Assembly: GCA_016584305.1 (NCBI GenBank)
Contig: JACEEZ010000469.1
Location: 62,001 to 126,000, forward strand
Reading direction: 5' to 3'
Length of the DNA stretch: 64,000 nucleotides
Source of the DNA: Chionoecetes opilio
Taxonomy: Eukaryota; Arthropoda; Malacostraca; Decapoda; Majidae
Positions 32,691 through 44,859 of the stretch are shown in pieces (positions within the stretch are counted from its first letter, which is position 1; every line of letters begins with the position of its first letter). The notes below the pieces were generated by a model. That model saw only the letters and a list, made by a program, of their open reading frames with translations, was not told the DNA's origin and ran no database searches. Both the position numbers and the translations under genes were made by a program.

Positions 32691-33205
32691 ATAACCAAAT
32701 TACTAGACAACAGCTCAACGAGGCGGACATAAGAACATAAGAACATAAGAAAATAAGGAAGCTACAAGAGGCCGTGAGACCTACACGAGGTAGTTCCTGT
32801 TACTCAATACTACCTACACCCACCTTTCATCCCAGTCCATGAAATTATCCAGCCTCCTTTTAAAGCTCTCTAACGACTCAACACTAACTACCTGTCTACT
32901 GAGTCCATTCTAATAATTTAGCACACTATTTGTGAACCAGTTTTTCACTAGTTTTTTTTAAATCTATGCTTCTCCAGCTTGAATCCGTTACTTCTTGTTC
33001 TATCCTGATTACTAGCCGTAAGAACTTTTCCTACATCTCCTTTATTGGGTCCCTTTATCCACTTAAAAACTTCTATCAGATCGCTCTTTACTCTACGCCT
33101 CTCGAGTGAGTGTAAATTTAATAGCTTCAATATCTACTCATTACTAAAGTTACGCATCCCATGTATCCTATTGCTCATCCTTCTCTGCACTGATTCTAAC
33201 TAGGC

Positions 33206-33506
33206 CAGAGGTTGGCAACCCAAAATTCGAGAAGAGCCAATTTCTTCAAACTTGGCAGAAAAGCAGTGCTGATGGACCTGCAGTGTAAATTATGAATGAA
33301 AGTTACGAGCAAGTGCATGTTGATGAGTACAAGAAATTATCCCAATATTTTCCAAGAGACCTAGGACCTAGGTCACATATACTATTGTACTGCGGCTATC
33401 TATGCCAGTAATTTATTTTTTATTTTTTTACGATAATTTGGAGATTTTTAGTAGGTGGCAGGAGCCACACAGGTCTCTTGAAAGAGACGCAGGTTGCCGA
33501 TCGCTG
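33206..33506. mobile_element. hAT-type MITE, 301 bp, perfect 8-bp TSD
   Basis: Ends CAGAGGTTGGCAACC and GGTTGCCGATCGCTG, flanked by the perfect 8-bp repeat AACTAGGC at 33,198-33,205 and 33,507-33,514. Lies in the C-terminal coding region of the CR1-like LINE. Eight-base duplication and CAG-type ends fit hAT. Confidence 0.9.
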
Positions 33507-34751
33507 AACTAGGCGATATCCATCCTGTAATACGGAGACAAAAACTGAACCGCATAGTCTAGGTGAGGTCTGACTAGAGCCAAATAAAGCTTTAGAATAA
33601 CCTCAGCACTTTTGCTTTTAACACCCCTGGTAATGAATCCTAACACCCTATTAGCTATATTTCTAGCCTCAGTATATTGTTTCCTACAACGGAGGCCTAA
33701 GCTCACCCTCACTCCCACATTTTTCTCAAATTCTGATCTTTTCAGCGATACATTGCGTATGGTGTATCTATTACCTGGATTTTTTCTACCAACATTGATT
33801 ACGCTACACTTATCGATATTAAATTCCATCTGCCACCTGACTATTAACTCATTTAATTTATCTAAGTCAACCTGCAATATGTTTACATCAGACTGTGATC
33901 TAAATAATCCTACCTACCTTAGTATCATCAACAAACTTGGTGATACCACTGTTAATCCCACTATCTAAGTTGTTGATATATTTTAAAAATACTAATGAAC
34001 CCAAAACAGACCCCTGTGGAACCCCACTTGTTACCTGCCCTCAATCAGATTTAGAACCATTAATTGTAACCCTTTGTTGCCTATCACTTAGCCAAGATCT
34101 AATCTAAAGAAGAACCTTCCCATCTATTCCATGAGCCTAACCTTATTGAAGAGTCTCTCGTGTGGTACCTTAGCGAATGCCTTACTAAAGTCCAGGTATA
34201 CAAAATCATAATCTTCATCATTATCTGCTGTCTCATAAACCTTCCTATAAAAACTCAATAAATTGGTGAGATATGGCCTACCCTTGGTGAAGCCATATTG
34301 TGAATCATTTACCAAACTATGCTTTTCGAAATGCTCTCTAATATTTTTTGCACTAACAGATTCCAGTAATTTACCTACCACTGACGTTAGACTAACGGGT
34401 CGATAATTTGACATTAGTCCTCTATCACCCTTCTTGAATATGGGGACTATTTCCTTTCCTCCACACTAACGGCACTTCCCCTAGATTAACCGATTTCCTA
34501 AAAATGTGCACTAAGGACTCACTAACAACCTCTTTGTATTCTTTTAATACTTCGAGATAAACTTCATCTGGTCCTGGTGACTTAAAATTCTTCATTCTAT
34601 TTATATCTTCTTCTACCATTACCCTAGTTATCACAATATCTTTGAGTTTCTCATCATCCATTCCTCTAAACATCTGTTCGCTATCAGGTACCGTCTGTAT
34701 ATCCTCCTGAGTGAAAACATCTAAGAAATCATCATTTAAAATTTTACACAT

Positions 34752-35166
34752 ATCAAGTATAGACGTCCAGCCTCTGGCCCCTTTGCTGTTGGCTCAGTTC
34801 TTGCGGCTGGAACGTGGCAGCGAGCCACGTTCCAGCCAATTAACTCATTACGTGAATTACTCATTAAGGGTTTGTTCTATGCAAAAAGTTTGTTTACAGA
34901 CCCCCATTGATTTAGACAGCACTACTTGCGTGTTGAATTTCAGCTCAATCCGACAATAATTAGGAGTAGCTTACGCTAATTACTCATTAAGGGCTTTGTT
35001 TTACGCAAAAAGTTTCTTCCGACGACCTCCATTGATTTTGACAGCACTACTTGCGTGTCACATTTCAGCTCAATCCGACAATATTTAGGAGTAGTTATAC
35101 ACTTTTTGGCGGAAACTTGGTTCCACGGGTCTTTTGGTAAGCGGCAACGAGCGAAGCGAGCTGCCA
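34752..35166 (+). mobile_element. Helitron-like non-autonomous element, second copy
   Basis: Begins TCAAGTATAGACGTCCAG and ends with the hairpin GGCAACGAGC/GCGAGCTGCC. It matches 20,017-20,430 along its whole length. It separates the CR1 frame VSSDD from MCKILNDDF. The junctions leave at most a 1-3 base repeat (ATC), so insertion without a real duplication is possible, as expected of Helitrons. No canonical CTRR end. Confidence 0.55.
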
Positions 35167-35514
35167 ATCATCATCAGAGCTTACAATCTCACCCTGCTCT
35201 ATTTTTAACGGTCCCACTAAATCCCTAGTCTTTGTCTTATAGACCTGAAAAAATCCCTTTGGGTCGGTCTTTGCCTGGCCAGCGACCTTAATCTCATAAT
35301 TGTTCTTTGCTGCTCTTGTTAATCTTTTCACTGTCTTAGCTATCATGTTATACTGTTCTCTGTTCACCTCTTTTGCCTTGACCCCTAGATACATGTTTCT
35401 TTTTACTCCAATGATGTGTTTTAAATTCGCAGTCATCCATTTGGGGTCGCATTTTCTTGATCTTATCGCCCTATAAGGAATATTCTTTATTTGACCGGCA
35501 ATTAAATTTGTTAA

Positions 35515-38205
35515 TTGCAGGTGGGAACCTACAATTACACGGGAACCGCGCCCCCGTGGGCGTGGGAGCCGCGCCCCCGATCCGGTTTTGCCGGGGGGCC
35601 CGACCACGCAGACCCCTCCAATGCCGACGCAGAGGGAGGGTCTGCCTATAACGAGTGCGGGGCAAAGCCCTCGGGAGTCCCGCACTCTAAATCAAGTGGG
35701 AGGCCCCACTAGCCATCTTTTTCTTGTGGAGGTGTCCAGGGTGGTGCAGAGGCGGCGTCTGCCAGTCGAATCACTCCTGGGATAATCCTCCGGAGAGTTC
35801 TTCGTGTGGGCTCCTGGAATGTTTTGAGCCTCACAGACGATCATCGACTACCTCTCCTATCGGGCGAGCTCAGTAAGCTGAGGGTGGATATAGTGGGACT
35901 CTCTGAGACGAAGAATCCTGGCAGTGGCGAGACTAGCAGTGTTACACCTACTACTGGTCCGGCAAAAGCAATGGTCACTGTGTCCAGGGAGTAGCTATAG
36001 GCATCTCCAGCAAACTGCAGCCGTCTATTGTTGAAGTTACTCCGGTTTATGAGCGTATAATGCGGGTGACGGTGAAACATACTCTGGGTTTCATGTCTCT
36101 TGTTGCAATGTACGCTCCTACCAAGGAGTGTAAAACTGAAGAGAAGGAGATGTTCTACGCCAAACTCGACCCTGTATTAGACCAGTGTCCATAGTAGACC
36201 ATATATCCTCCTCGGGACACACTCATTGTCTTGGGCGACTTGCCGACTTCAATGCTACTACTGCCACTGTGAGAGATGGCTATGAGTTATGTGTTGGTCC
36301 CCATGACTCCGGTACCAGAAGCATTAACAATTCTCTCCTTCTGAATCTTGCAAGTTTCAGAAGGTTGAGAATTGCAGGTTCTTGGTATCAGAGATCAGAG
36401 CTGCACCGCTGGACATGGTATAGTATTGCAGGAGGAGTAGCTAAGGAGATCGACCACATCCTCGTTAGTACTCGTTGAAGGATCCTCCAGAACTGCAGGG
36501 TTTATCGGAGTGCTGAGTTCTTTGCAGCTGATCACAGACTTGTAGTTGCTACACTTAAGCTTCATGTCAAGTCCAGAGGAATCTCAAAAGGCAACCATAC
36601 TGTGTTTCATCTTGAGAAGCTGAAGGACATGACATGTGCCCATGAGTACGCAGTGGCAGTCTCAATTCGTTTTGATGTGCTCGGTGCCCTCGAGGACCCT
36701 GTATAACTGTGGGATACCTTCAAACGTGAAACTCCAAGCTGCCAAGGAGTGTCTCGGGGAGCACCCGAGGTCAAGACGTGGTTTTGTCTCGACGGAGACG
36801 CTGAAGAATATCGAGGAGAGTCGCGCTGCCAGGCCTGCTGGGAACTGGGACCAGCACAGGGCTTTGTCACGCAGGACTAGAACCCTCCAGGAGAGAAACA
36901 AGAAGAGGTATGACGGGAGTCTCGCTGAGGATGTTGAGGGCTATTTGAACGCTAATGACCTCCGACCCGCCTACCGAGCCCTAGAGAAACTCCGTTCCAA
37001 GTCTCCATCTCGGGCGAGTGCTATCCGAGCAGCAGATGGGCGCCTCGTGTCGGACATAGATGGACAGATGGCTGGTTCAGCTGAGTACTTCGGGCAGTTG
37101 TTCATGGTGAACCCTCCAATTGGGCAGCTCCACACCATTGGATTACGGGCAGTGGATGCCGATCCTCGCATTGACGAAACCGCACCCTCTCTTGACGAAG
37201 TTAATGAGGCTGAAGCAAAGTTGAGGGGTGGAAACGCAGCTGGTGTTTGTAATATCAGCGCGGAGCTCCTCAAAGCTGGGGGTGAGGCCATGATCCGCGG
37301 GTTGCTTACTGACCTGACTGCCGTGTGGCAATCAGGTACCATTACTCCTGACTGGAAAAGGGGGCTGGTCGTGGCCTGGCTTCTTTTTGCCGATGATGCA
37401 GTAATCTTTGCTGAGTCGCTGGAGGTTCTAGTGATGCCTCTCAAGGCGCTGCACGAGGAGGCAAGACTGTTGGGACTTGAGATCTCCTGGCTCAAGACCA
37501 AGGTCCACGTGTTTGGAGGCTTACTAGATGAAACAGTATAGTCTGTTCATGCGTGTGGCGAGGACATTGAGATCTTGGAAAGTTTTACATACCTTGGTAG
37601 CGAAGTCCATAATGATGGCGGGTCGCGTCAAGAAGTCTTACAGTGGATTGGCATAGTCCAAGGTGTTATGGACTCGCTCTGCACGAGTATTTGGCGTTGT
37701 CGGTACCTGTACAATAGGACAAAGATCCGAATCTTCAAGTCGCTTGTAATCCCTGTCTTACTCTATGGTTGTGAGACATGGACACTAAATAGCGACTCGA
37801 AGAGGCGAATCGATGCCTTTGGTAATAAGTGTCTTCGCAGAATCATGGGGTATCGCTGGGATGATTACGCGTCAAATCAGCGATTGCACCGTGATACTGA
37901 ATCAAGCCCTATTACCTGCATAGTTCGTAAGCGCCAACTTCGGCTATATGGGCATGTGGCACGCTACCCTGAAACCGATCCTTCCTATCGGGTTGTATCT
38001 GTAAGAGACAATCCGGCGTGGAGTAGGCCAAGTGGGTGACCACAAGGCTCGTGGCTGGGACAAGTTAATGCTTCCTGTCGAGAGCTGCTTAGTATGAGAA
38101 GGGAGCATGAATGGGGACTCGCGCGTGGTGACTCCCGGGAGTGGGGTCGTAGGCTGGGCGAGGCGATGTGCCTTCCGGCGTATGCACCCAATGACTGATT
38201 GATTG
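35515..38205 (+). pseudogene. RTE-like LINE copy A, inserted in the CR1-like LINE
   Basis: 5' region GC-rich (35,520-35,790). Endonuclease: GSWNVLSLTDDHRLPLLSG at 35,809, then a frame loss, LIVLGD-like and GDLPDF-like sequence near 36,230, and ADHRLVVATL at about 36,528 with the catalytic Asp-His intact. Linker and RT start at 36,636-37,370 (SPSRASAIRAADGRLVSD, AAGVCNISAELLKAGG). The RT palm is missing: WKRGLVV is joined directly to LLFADDAVIFAESLEV near 37,380, a deletion of roughly 450 bp. The C-terminal region (YGCETWTLNSDSKRRIDAF, LRRIMGYRW) runs to about 38,195, with a TGATTGATTGA tail. Target repeat AATTAAATT at both sides. Clade is inferred. Confidence 0.75.
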
Positions 38206-38212
38206 AATTAAA

Positions 38213-38285
38213 TTCCCTACAAATAATGTATAATCCTCATTAGCTGAATTAAATTCCCTACAAATAATGTATAATCCTCATTAGC
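38213..38285 (+). repeat. Tandem duplication of about 40 bp next to the LINE tail
   Basis: The segment from GAATTAAATTCCCTAC to CCTCATTAGC occurs twice in a row directly after the LINE copy A tail. It belongs to the CR1 host sequence. Confidence 0.85.
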
Positions 38286-39426
38286 ACTCTGACTCCTCAC
38301 TGACACCTCTCTCCGACTGAACCTCAGACCCCACCTTCTCCTCTTACAACCCCAGTTAATCCCCTCCAGGCGTCTCCTTAATCCTGAATTGTTAGCCTTT
38401 CTGAAGTCAGGTACTCCATGCTTATTAACACTTTTATTTCCTACTTCTCATTTTAAGCAAAACCTCATTTTTCTATGATTGCTATTACCTAACTGACCTC
38501 CAAATTCCACCTCTGTAACTAAATTTTCCTCGTTTGTTAGTAATAAATCTTGAATATTATCCCCCCTAGTAGGCTCCTTGATTGCTTGCCTTAGAAAGTT
38601 ATCCTGAACTAGATTAAACAATTCTTCTGCGTCATTGCCTCCTACAATTAAATCCTAGTGTATGTTCCTAAGATTAAAATCTCCTACCAAGCATAATCGA
38701 TTATATCTACAAGCCTTGTTTATTTCTTGCCATATAGGAACTGAATCCTCTTCACATAAGTTTGGACTTATACACTATACCCAAAACTATTTTCTCAGTT
38801 CCCTGCGTTACCTCCACCCATATAGACTCGATGCTATCAACTATTTTTATAACATTATTAACACAACACTGCAATGCATCTCTTGTCAAAAACGCAACTC
38901 CTCCAGATCTCCTGTCTAACCTGTGTTGTGGAATAGCTTATACCCCGCTTTCTTAACCTCCGGATTAAATATCTTGCCTGACATATCTAACCATGTTTAT
39001 GTTAATGCTACATATTATGTCAAAATTTTCTGCACAAGTTATTCCTTTCAGTAAATCTGTCTGGTTTAAAATACTCCTACAGTTTGTAAAGTAAACCTTT
39101 TAAATCTTTAAGCTACTCCTCTTCTTCTTGTCAAATTTCCCTATAGCCTTAACTAACCCCTTCCTCTCTCTCTTCTTACGAATCACTTTAGTTCCCTGCC
39201 TTCTAAAACTGTTTCTAGTGTCACTGATTTTCTTTACGCTGACCCCAGTGTAGTGACATAGTCGACACCAGACAAGCAACGGCTTCCTGGCTGCCTGGCT
39301 GGTGCTCACTGCTCATAGTAGAGCAGAGAAGTGAAAAAATATTTCAAATAGTGATACAAGCATGAAAGTTGGCATGAATTCTCTATAGGTAACTCTTTAA
39401 ATCTGCCCAATTGGCCATTTGAAAAT

Positions 39427-39464
39427 CCAAGATGGCGGCCATTTTTCAAGATGGCCGCCAAAAT
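39427..39464. promoter_or_regulatory. Double AAGATGGC(G/C)GCC motif
   Basis: CCAAGATGGCGGCC followed after five bases by CAAGATGGCCGCC. The first matches the YY1 (Pleiohomeotic) consensus AAGATGGCGGC. Lies on the 3' side of the F transposase remnant. Confidence 0.45.
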
Positions 39465-39873
39465 ATTCAGGAAAATAGACTTTTGCCTATAAAACCTAGA
39501 CTATAGATTCGATTTTGCTCAAACCTGCTCATAAAATTCTGTATATGGTTATACCCAATTCTTTTGGTAAAAGTCATGGTCAAGGTCAAAAGTCGCGTAT
39601 TGTGACCTTGTTTAGTTCTGAGTTGACCGATTACTGACTCCTTGACTTTTACCCAATTTTTATCAAATTTGCTCACAATGTTCCCTACATGTAGGTGGGT
39701 CACAAAAATTATGCTCAAGGTCAAGGTCAAAGTACATGTTACATTACAATTTTAAATCGCGTTGTCACTTTCTTGCCACAAGTAGTGTCCAGGATACAGG
39801 ATAATTAGCAATGTCTTTAGCTTTCAATAGTCACTAGAAGTCGATACGAATGTCTTTATCCTTTTAAGGCTTG

Positions 39874-40592
39874 TTACTGGCACCCACATCCACAGAGTGC
39901 TGTGCAGGCAAGTCCTGATCTGAAGCATTTGCATCTCCTTGTGTAGTCCTTCTTGCACGAACACTTCGTCAACTCCTGGCAACTTGCTACAATTGGTGCG
40001 AGAGTTGTCCAACAAAGTATCCATGTGTCTCCATCTTTTACCCATCCATAATCACCAGGGGACTTGATATCTGGCTGAGGGTCAGTTGCTTGAGCCCAGA
40101 CAATTCCTGCCTGATAGGCTGCACGCTTGCATGTTCTTTAAGGGCTGCCTGTGTTGGTGGAATTGACTCATATGTCCTCTGCTTGCGTGCAAATATATCA
40201 AACCTGGCCTCGTTAACGTTAGTGGTAGCACTAGACCTGTCGTACATGAGGACAACAAACCTTTCGAGGACTTGGATGTCTTCATCATCCACTGTTACTG
40301 GAGCTTGACAAAGGTCCTGCCAACTTCACCAAACACATTCCATATCTACCATGCCCACTTTTTGCTCTTTCCACGAAAGGCGGAGATGGCATCACATCCA
40401 GTGAAGGCGTGAAAGAACAGCAACACACTTGATGTATCGGGCCCCATGGCAGACACTACAACATAGATAGGAATTCATCTGGCATTAGCTCCTTGGCCAT
40501 AAGCGACCCACAGTTTCAAAAAACCAAGTTCCTCCAGGGAAGAGAAGACAGATACAGCTATGACAACCACATCTGTGTCATCTCTGCAGGTG
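39874..40592 (-). pseudogene. Element F: C-terminal half of a fourth Academ-like transposase
   Basis: Read leftwards from 40,592: RDDTDVVVIAVSVF (acidic PIN motif), FFHAFTGCDAISAFRGKSK with KKWAW next, a TAG, a frame change, then LERFVVLMYDRSSATTNVNEARF and IPPTQAALKEH. Another frame change leads to SPGDYGWVKDGDTW and the cysteine cluster TKCSCKKDYTRRC, KC, C-x6-C-x3-C-x-C, ending at TAA 39,874-39,876. It differs strongly from A1, B and E1 but has the same order of motifs. The N-terminal half and element ends are not recognised. Confidence 0.7.
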
Positions 40593-40619
40593 CAGAAAGA
40601 ACATTATTACCAGAAATTA

Positions 40620-40905
40620 TGGTTTGGTATTTATTTAGCTTCATTAGTTGCATGCATTTAATTATGTGCTAGCACGTGACTCATTTTCGTTGTCTGTCAC
40701 TTCTCTTTGTGACATATTTTTCCACTTCCTATTGTGGCATGTTCTAATTTTTGCTAATTTAGCTTCTATGTTGCATGCATTTCATATTGTGCTCGCGCTG
40801 GCTCTTTCTCCCCACTTAACTTTGTGGTTTGGTATTCGTTTAGCTTCTTTCGTTGCATGCATTTAGTTATGTGCTAGCACGTGGCTGGTCCTCCTTCACT
40901 TAGTA
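40620..40905. repeat. Imperfect repeats with TTAGCTTC and GTTGCATGCATTT
   Basis: Three partial repeats (near 40,636, 40,758 and 40,836) sharing TTTAGCTTC, GTTGCATGCATTT and TGTGCTAGCACGTG (two of three). No gene. May be a terminal or subterminal part of F or an independent short satellite. Confidence 0.55.
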
Positions 40906-41490
40906 TTGTGATTAGATGTCTGCTTTCTTCTCCTTTCGTAAAGTTAAAATACCCGAGTGGATTACCACATTCTAAAAGAAAAACACATAACAATAACATA
41001 CTCCTTAAAAAAATGGATAAGAAAAGTAAGTGTCCATTACTTGGAGGTGCCGCATTCGCACATGACACGGGACTTGGATAGGATGCTCCATGGCACCAAT
41101 CTTCAAGTAGTAGCTGCCGCGGGCACGAAAATCAAGGATCTCGTCACTAAGAGGTTCAAATCCCAGAAAAAGGAAAAAAGCATAGTGAATGAGATTCCGT
41201 GTGGTGGATGCGAAAACAAGTATTACGCTGAGTCCAGCAGGGGTCTAGACACCAGGCTAAAATAGCACAATGCATATGTAACGCATCACAGGATATCCAG
41301 CGCGTTGGTGAACCACGTGGATGACAAGAGACACCTGCCAAGATAGAAGGGAGCCAAGGTTATTCTAAATAACCTCACGAAACAACAAAGGAAAGTGTAC
41401 GAGTCAGTATACATAACAAACAACAAGAAAAATATAAACAAGAGGAGAGGAGACATCGTGTGGGCGGACGTCGCGACCTGAGTATATTGG
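40906..41490 (+). pseudogene. Penelope-like element, C-terminal GIY-YIG region
   Basis: The plus strand reads FVKLKYPSGLPHSK, then after a frame change HYLEVPHSHM, RFKSQKKEKSIVNEIPCGG, CENKYYAESSRGLDTRLK with the GIY-YIG-type pattern K-Y-Y-A-E (normally YYGETGR). A stop follows, then HRISSALVNHVDDKRHLPR and KAKVI-like LNNLTKQQRKVYESVYI. This is the usual C-terminus of Penelope-like retroelements. 5'-truncated and mutated. Confidence 0.7.
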
Positions 41491-41523
41491 AGATAGGTTT
41501 GGGGAAGAAAATCAACCAATCAA

Positions 41524-41864
41524 GGGGAGGCGGTAGCGGAGTGGTTAGCGTCTCCGACTGGCGTTCTCGGTGACCCGAGTTCGATCCCCGAAGAAACCAA
41601 AAACCTTTCTGCACCGTCGAGGGGCCTAAGAACACCCACATGCCCTGCTCATCAACTCTACTTTCGACTGCGAGTGCATCGGAGGACACAGGGAGGCGGC
41701 ATGAGCCTCTAATCACAGGCGTCACTATAAGAATTCTGCCTGCGCCACCACGGGCGAGGACCAACCATCAGAGCCCTCAAGTGAACCTCCAGAGCCTACC
41801 ATCCGAGCCCTGGGTCACCACTGCCTACAGGCGCTATGGGCACAGCTGTAAAAAAAAAAAAAAA
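41524..41864 (+). mobile_element. tRNA-derived SINE family 3, complete copy with poly-A tail
   Basis: Begins GGGGAGGCGGTAGCGGAGTG (head with box A), box B GAGTTCGATCCCC at about 41,577-41,589. A 260-bp body includes GCACCGTCGAGGGGCCTAAG and CACTGCCTACAGGCGCTATG, followed by 14-15 A residues (41,850-41,864). The second copy is at 25,545-26,264 (-). Open frames within it are not genes. Confidence 0.8.
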
Positions 41865-42029
41865 TTAACGAGCAGTATACGTGACCCAGGCCGCAGGTAT
41901 TTGCTCCAATCACTGCTCTCATAAGCAGCCAGTAATTCCTCCCGGGAGGTATAAATGTAGGACAGTCGGCCTGTGATCACATCGACGGCTCAGCATCGGG
42001 AGAGGAAGGTCTTTTATACCAACCTCTCC

Positions 42030-43376
42030 ATGGCAGCACAGAGAAGTGCTCCACGGAAACGCCTTGACCTCTCCTCCCCGGAGGATGAGGGTGGCTCGTG
42101 GGAGAGGAGAAAGAAGCGGCGCCGTGAGGCTTCACCGCCCCAACCTCCTCCTCAGTACCGGCACTATCGCCTCCTACACCATCAGGAGGCGAATGACTTT
42201 CAGGCATTAAAATGTCTGATGAGGTCTTACCCTACACTCTCCGTCAGGGTCACGGGATCCTCGAGGTCTGGGTTTAGACTCCAACATCAGGACGAGGAGT
42301 CTGCTTTCCTTCTCGCACGCCTTGCGAGGGAGGAACAGTTGGGCATCACCCTTGATGAGGTTCTGCCTGAGGCTCGGGGTGTCGTTATGCGGTACCCATT
42401 GAGCTTCGGCATGGATCCCATCTTGGACGATCCACGTGTCGCCTTCGCCAGAAGGTGTACTTATAGCGTGGGTCACGGCCGTAGAGAACCGATGCGTCAG
42501 GTTCAACTGATTTTCAGGGGGCCCCTCCCGAACTCACTTGATCTAGGTGCCTTGGGGCCCTTGGGTGTTTACTCAGTGAGGAGTTTCACCCCGGAACCTC
42601 TGCGGTGCTTCAAGTGTCAGGCCTTCGGGCATGTTCAGAAGTACTGCAGGCGTTCGGATCTCTGTGGCATTTGCAGTGGCAAACATCCCACTTCTCAGTG
42701 CGTTGGCGCTATGAATTCTGGTGAGAACCGCCCTACACGATGTCCTAACTGTGGTAAGGGTCACCATGTGTGGTCCAAGTTCTGCTTTGAGCGACTGAGG
42801 AGGCTTCCTCCTCTTTGCCCGGGGCGTAGCAGGGACCACCGAGAGTATTGTGACACCCGACCCTTACCAGCAGTACCTGCACATGCATAGGTAAGCCGCC
42901 GCGCTCTAGGCCAGCGCGAGGCTGCTCCACCACTGACATCTGCCACTGCCCACACGGAGCCCCCCAAGAAGAGAAAGAGGAGGAGGAAGAGGTCAACGAC
43001 TACTTCCACGGTTGCTTGTCAGACACCAAGCACCGTCACTGCTGAGCTCTCTGTCCAGACAGAGACGCCGACACGGACACCAGTAGCAGACGCTGCCTGC
43101 CAGGTCGAGACTGCAACAGTGACGACACCATACCTCCACGCTGATGGACGGGCGGTGACGCTCCCTGTCAGTTACCTTCAAGATCTACTGACGAACATGT
43201 GCAGAATGCAGACCGACGTCGAATACATCGAAGACAAGACTTTGCTTTACCAACTACCTTGGAAAGGCGCAATGATACGAATTCTGAAGCAGGAATTCAC
43301 CCTGCAGCAAGACATCGTAACTCGGCCGATGACACCACAAACGGAGATTAAATATCAATACATTTTTGAGAAGTAA
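42030..43376 (+). CDS. Gag-like protein of a gag-only non-LTR retroelement, one in-frame TAG
   Basis: ATG at 42,030 (MAAQRSAPRKRLDL, conserved in the second copy) is preferred over the upstream one at 41,973. About 448 codons in one frame, broken only by TAG at 42,888-42,890. N-terminal basic and Ser/Pro-rich region, a central RNA-binding-like domain, then three zinc knuckles: CFKCQAFGHVQKYC, CGICSGKHPTSQC and CPNCGKGHHVWSKFC. After the stop, a basic stretch (KKRKRRRKRS) and a conserved C-terminal block (LPVSYLQDLLTNM). Such Gag proteins coat LINE RNA. No endonuclease or RT follows: the element ends at a CAACAACAAC tail (43,437-43,456), so it needs another element's enzymes (inference). Confidence 0.7.
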
Positions 43377-43479
43377 GAATCACCTATGGGCCGCCATCAG
43401 GCAAAGGGCCCATGTCACCTGTAAGGTGACGAATCTACAACAACAACAACAAAAACAGACTGTGATCACACACGATGGT

Positions 43480-44580
43480 AGGTAGGCGACATAATTTGTG
43501 AATGCACAACAGAGGAATTAACAGAAGAAATAATAATACAAATTGAATGGATCGGAAATGACATTGAAGCAGTGTTCAAGTTTCCAAGGTCTCCAACACT
43601 GAAGATAAGATACTGTACTTTGATCCTATCTAGACACTTTGCAAGTATCAACGACAAGGTTATTGACTATACAAAGTGCCACCACGCCAGGATGAACCTG
43701 GTGGGAACCTGGTGGGATCGAACGCAGGGACGCTGCACGCGAGCCCACACCTCTACCAACCGAGCCACCCTGACGGGTACACTGAAGATAACATTTACAC
43801 ATACCAGTATTGCAAAAAGATGTGTAGAGAAAGGCCTTCGTGCCTTTAACTTAAGCATACTAACAAACGACATAAATCAGGAAACATTCATCCCAGTCAA
43901 ATGCTGCATGAGATGCTAGTCTCGAAGATCATCTGACCAAGGACTGCACAAAAAATAGCGATTATAAAATATGCTCAGCACGCAGCACTGAAGGTCACCT
44001 TTGGCATCAATGTAAAGAAAAAAGACAAAATGCATTAACTGTGGAAATGAACACAACACACTTGCTTGAAAATGCCCCAAAAGAAAAGAAACAATAAAGG
44101 AAAAAAGGAAAAAAGAAACTGAGATCAAAATAACTGACAATGCAACTGTAACTGCGAATGCGAGACCAGCTTCTCAGATGGGCATCCCTGCTCAGCCTAG
44201 CACATCAATAACACAGCAGAATTTATTGATGATTCACACATCATACACGCACATTATAAGAATATTGAAAATCCAGGGACATATGAGGAGGAGCTCAACA
44301 AAATACTGCTAATAAACAACCTACCTGGAATTAAAATACTAGAAAACCCTAACTCTGCAAAAAAATGTCAAGTGAAGACCAGTCTTCAAAGAAAGAAACT
44401 AGCTGTGAAAGACAGGACATAGCAGAGTGCGACACAGCTCAGGAGGGTGCAATGATATTAGAGGTAGAGCGAGAGGAAGCAGAATAACAATACATATATT
44501 CCTGGAGCCAAAGCCTGATTTTAGGTGAACCTTGCACTGAGAGTTAAAGTTTTTTTCTCTGCACACCATGTTAGAGGGGA
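43480..44580 (+). pseudogene. ORF1 (gag-like) of an I/Nimb-type LINE, decayed
   Basis: The plus strand reads EELTEEIIIQIEWIGNDIEAVFKFPRS and then, beyond a small SINE insertion, VEKGLRAFNLSILTNDI and VKCCMRC. KCINCGNEHNTL with KCPKRKETIKEKRKK follows in another frame near 44,035-44,110. The zinc-knuckle series and basic tail are typical of ORF1 of I-type LINEs. Several stops and frame changes. The endonuclease and RT pieces at 44.8-46.0 kb probably belong to the same element. Confidence 0.65.
43683..43775 (-). mobile_element. Short tRNA-like insert (Ala-like head)
   Basis: On the minus strand: GGCTCGGTTGGTAGAGGTG (box A), loop CTCGCGT and GCGTTCGATCCC (box B). It interrupts the ORF1 remnant between HHAR and GTLKITFTH. 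The stems pair poorly, so it is not a functional tRNA gene. Confidence 0.5.
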
Positions 44581-44859
44581 TCATGTGCCATCATTTCCAT
44601 GGGGGTGACCGGTGATTACCCTTGGGCGATTCTCGGTATTAACCCTTTCAGTAGCAGAATCGCTGAAAAGAGAAATCCAAAAATCATTGGTGTTAAGGAC
44701 AAAGAAATGCCTCTAATTTGGCAATTTTGGGAGATACTGAAATATATAACACCTTAATATGTAGTTGTTGATATTCTCTTTAGGATTATGACTAATTTAT
44801 ATTATATTTATTTAATAATTATGGGTCAAAAATGTAAAAAAGGTCATCAGCCACGACAC

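Larger units (their letters stand above)
32729..39310 (-). pseudogene. CR1-like LINE, near full length but broken and carrying three insertions
   Basis: Read leftwards: ORF2 start region near 39,310 (KKRSSLKI), endonuclease fragments in poor frames over 39,100-38,290 (ETWLDMSG-like, PTRGDNIQDLLLTNEENLV, VNKHGVPDF). Then 35,515-35,170 (NIPYRAIRSRKCDPKWM, DPKGFFQVYKTKTRDLVGP), 34,751-34,425 (NRMKNFKSPGPDEVY), 34,414-34,124 (MSNYRPVSLTSVVGKLLES and YLDFSKAFAKVPHE) and 33,877-33,509 (NKLIVRWQMEFNIDKC-like thumb). The C-terminal part is at about 33,190-32,830 (LHSLERRRVKSDLIEVFKW). The tail at 32,729-32,760 is a TTATGTTC-type repeat. The FADD catalytic box region is lost between 34,124 and 33,877. 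Insertions at 33,206, 34,752 and about 35,515. Confidence 0.75.
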
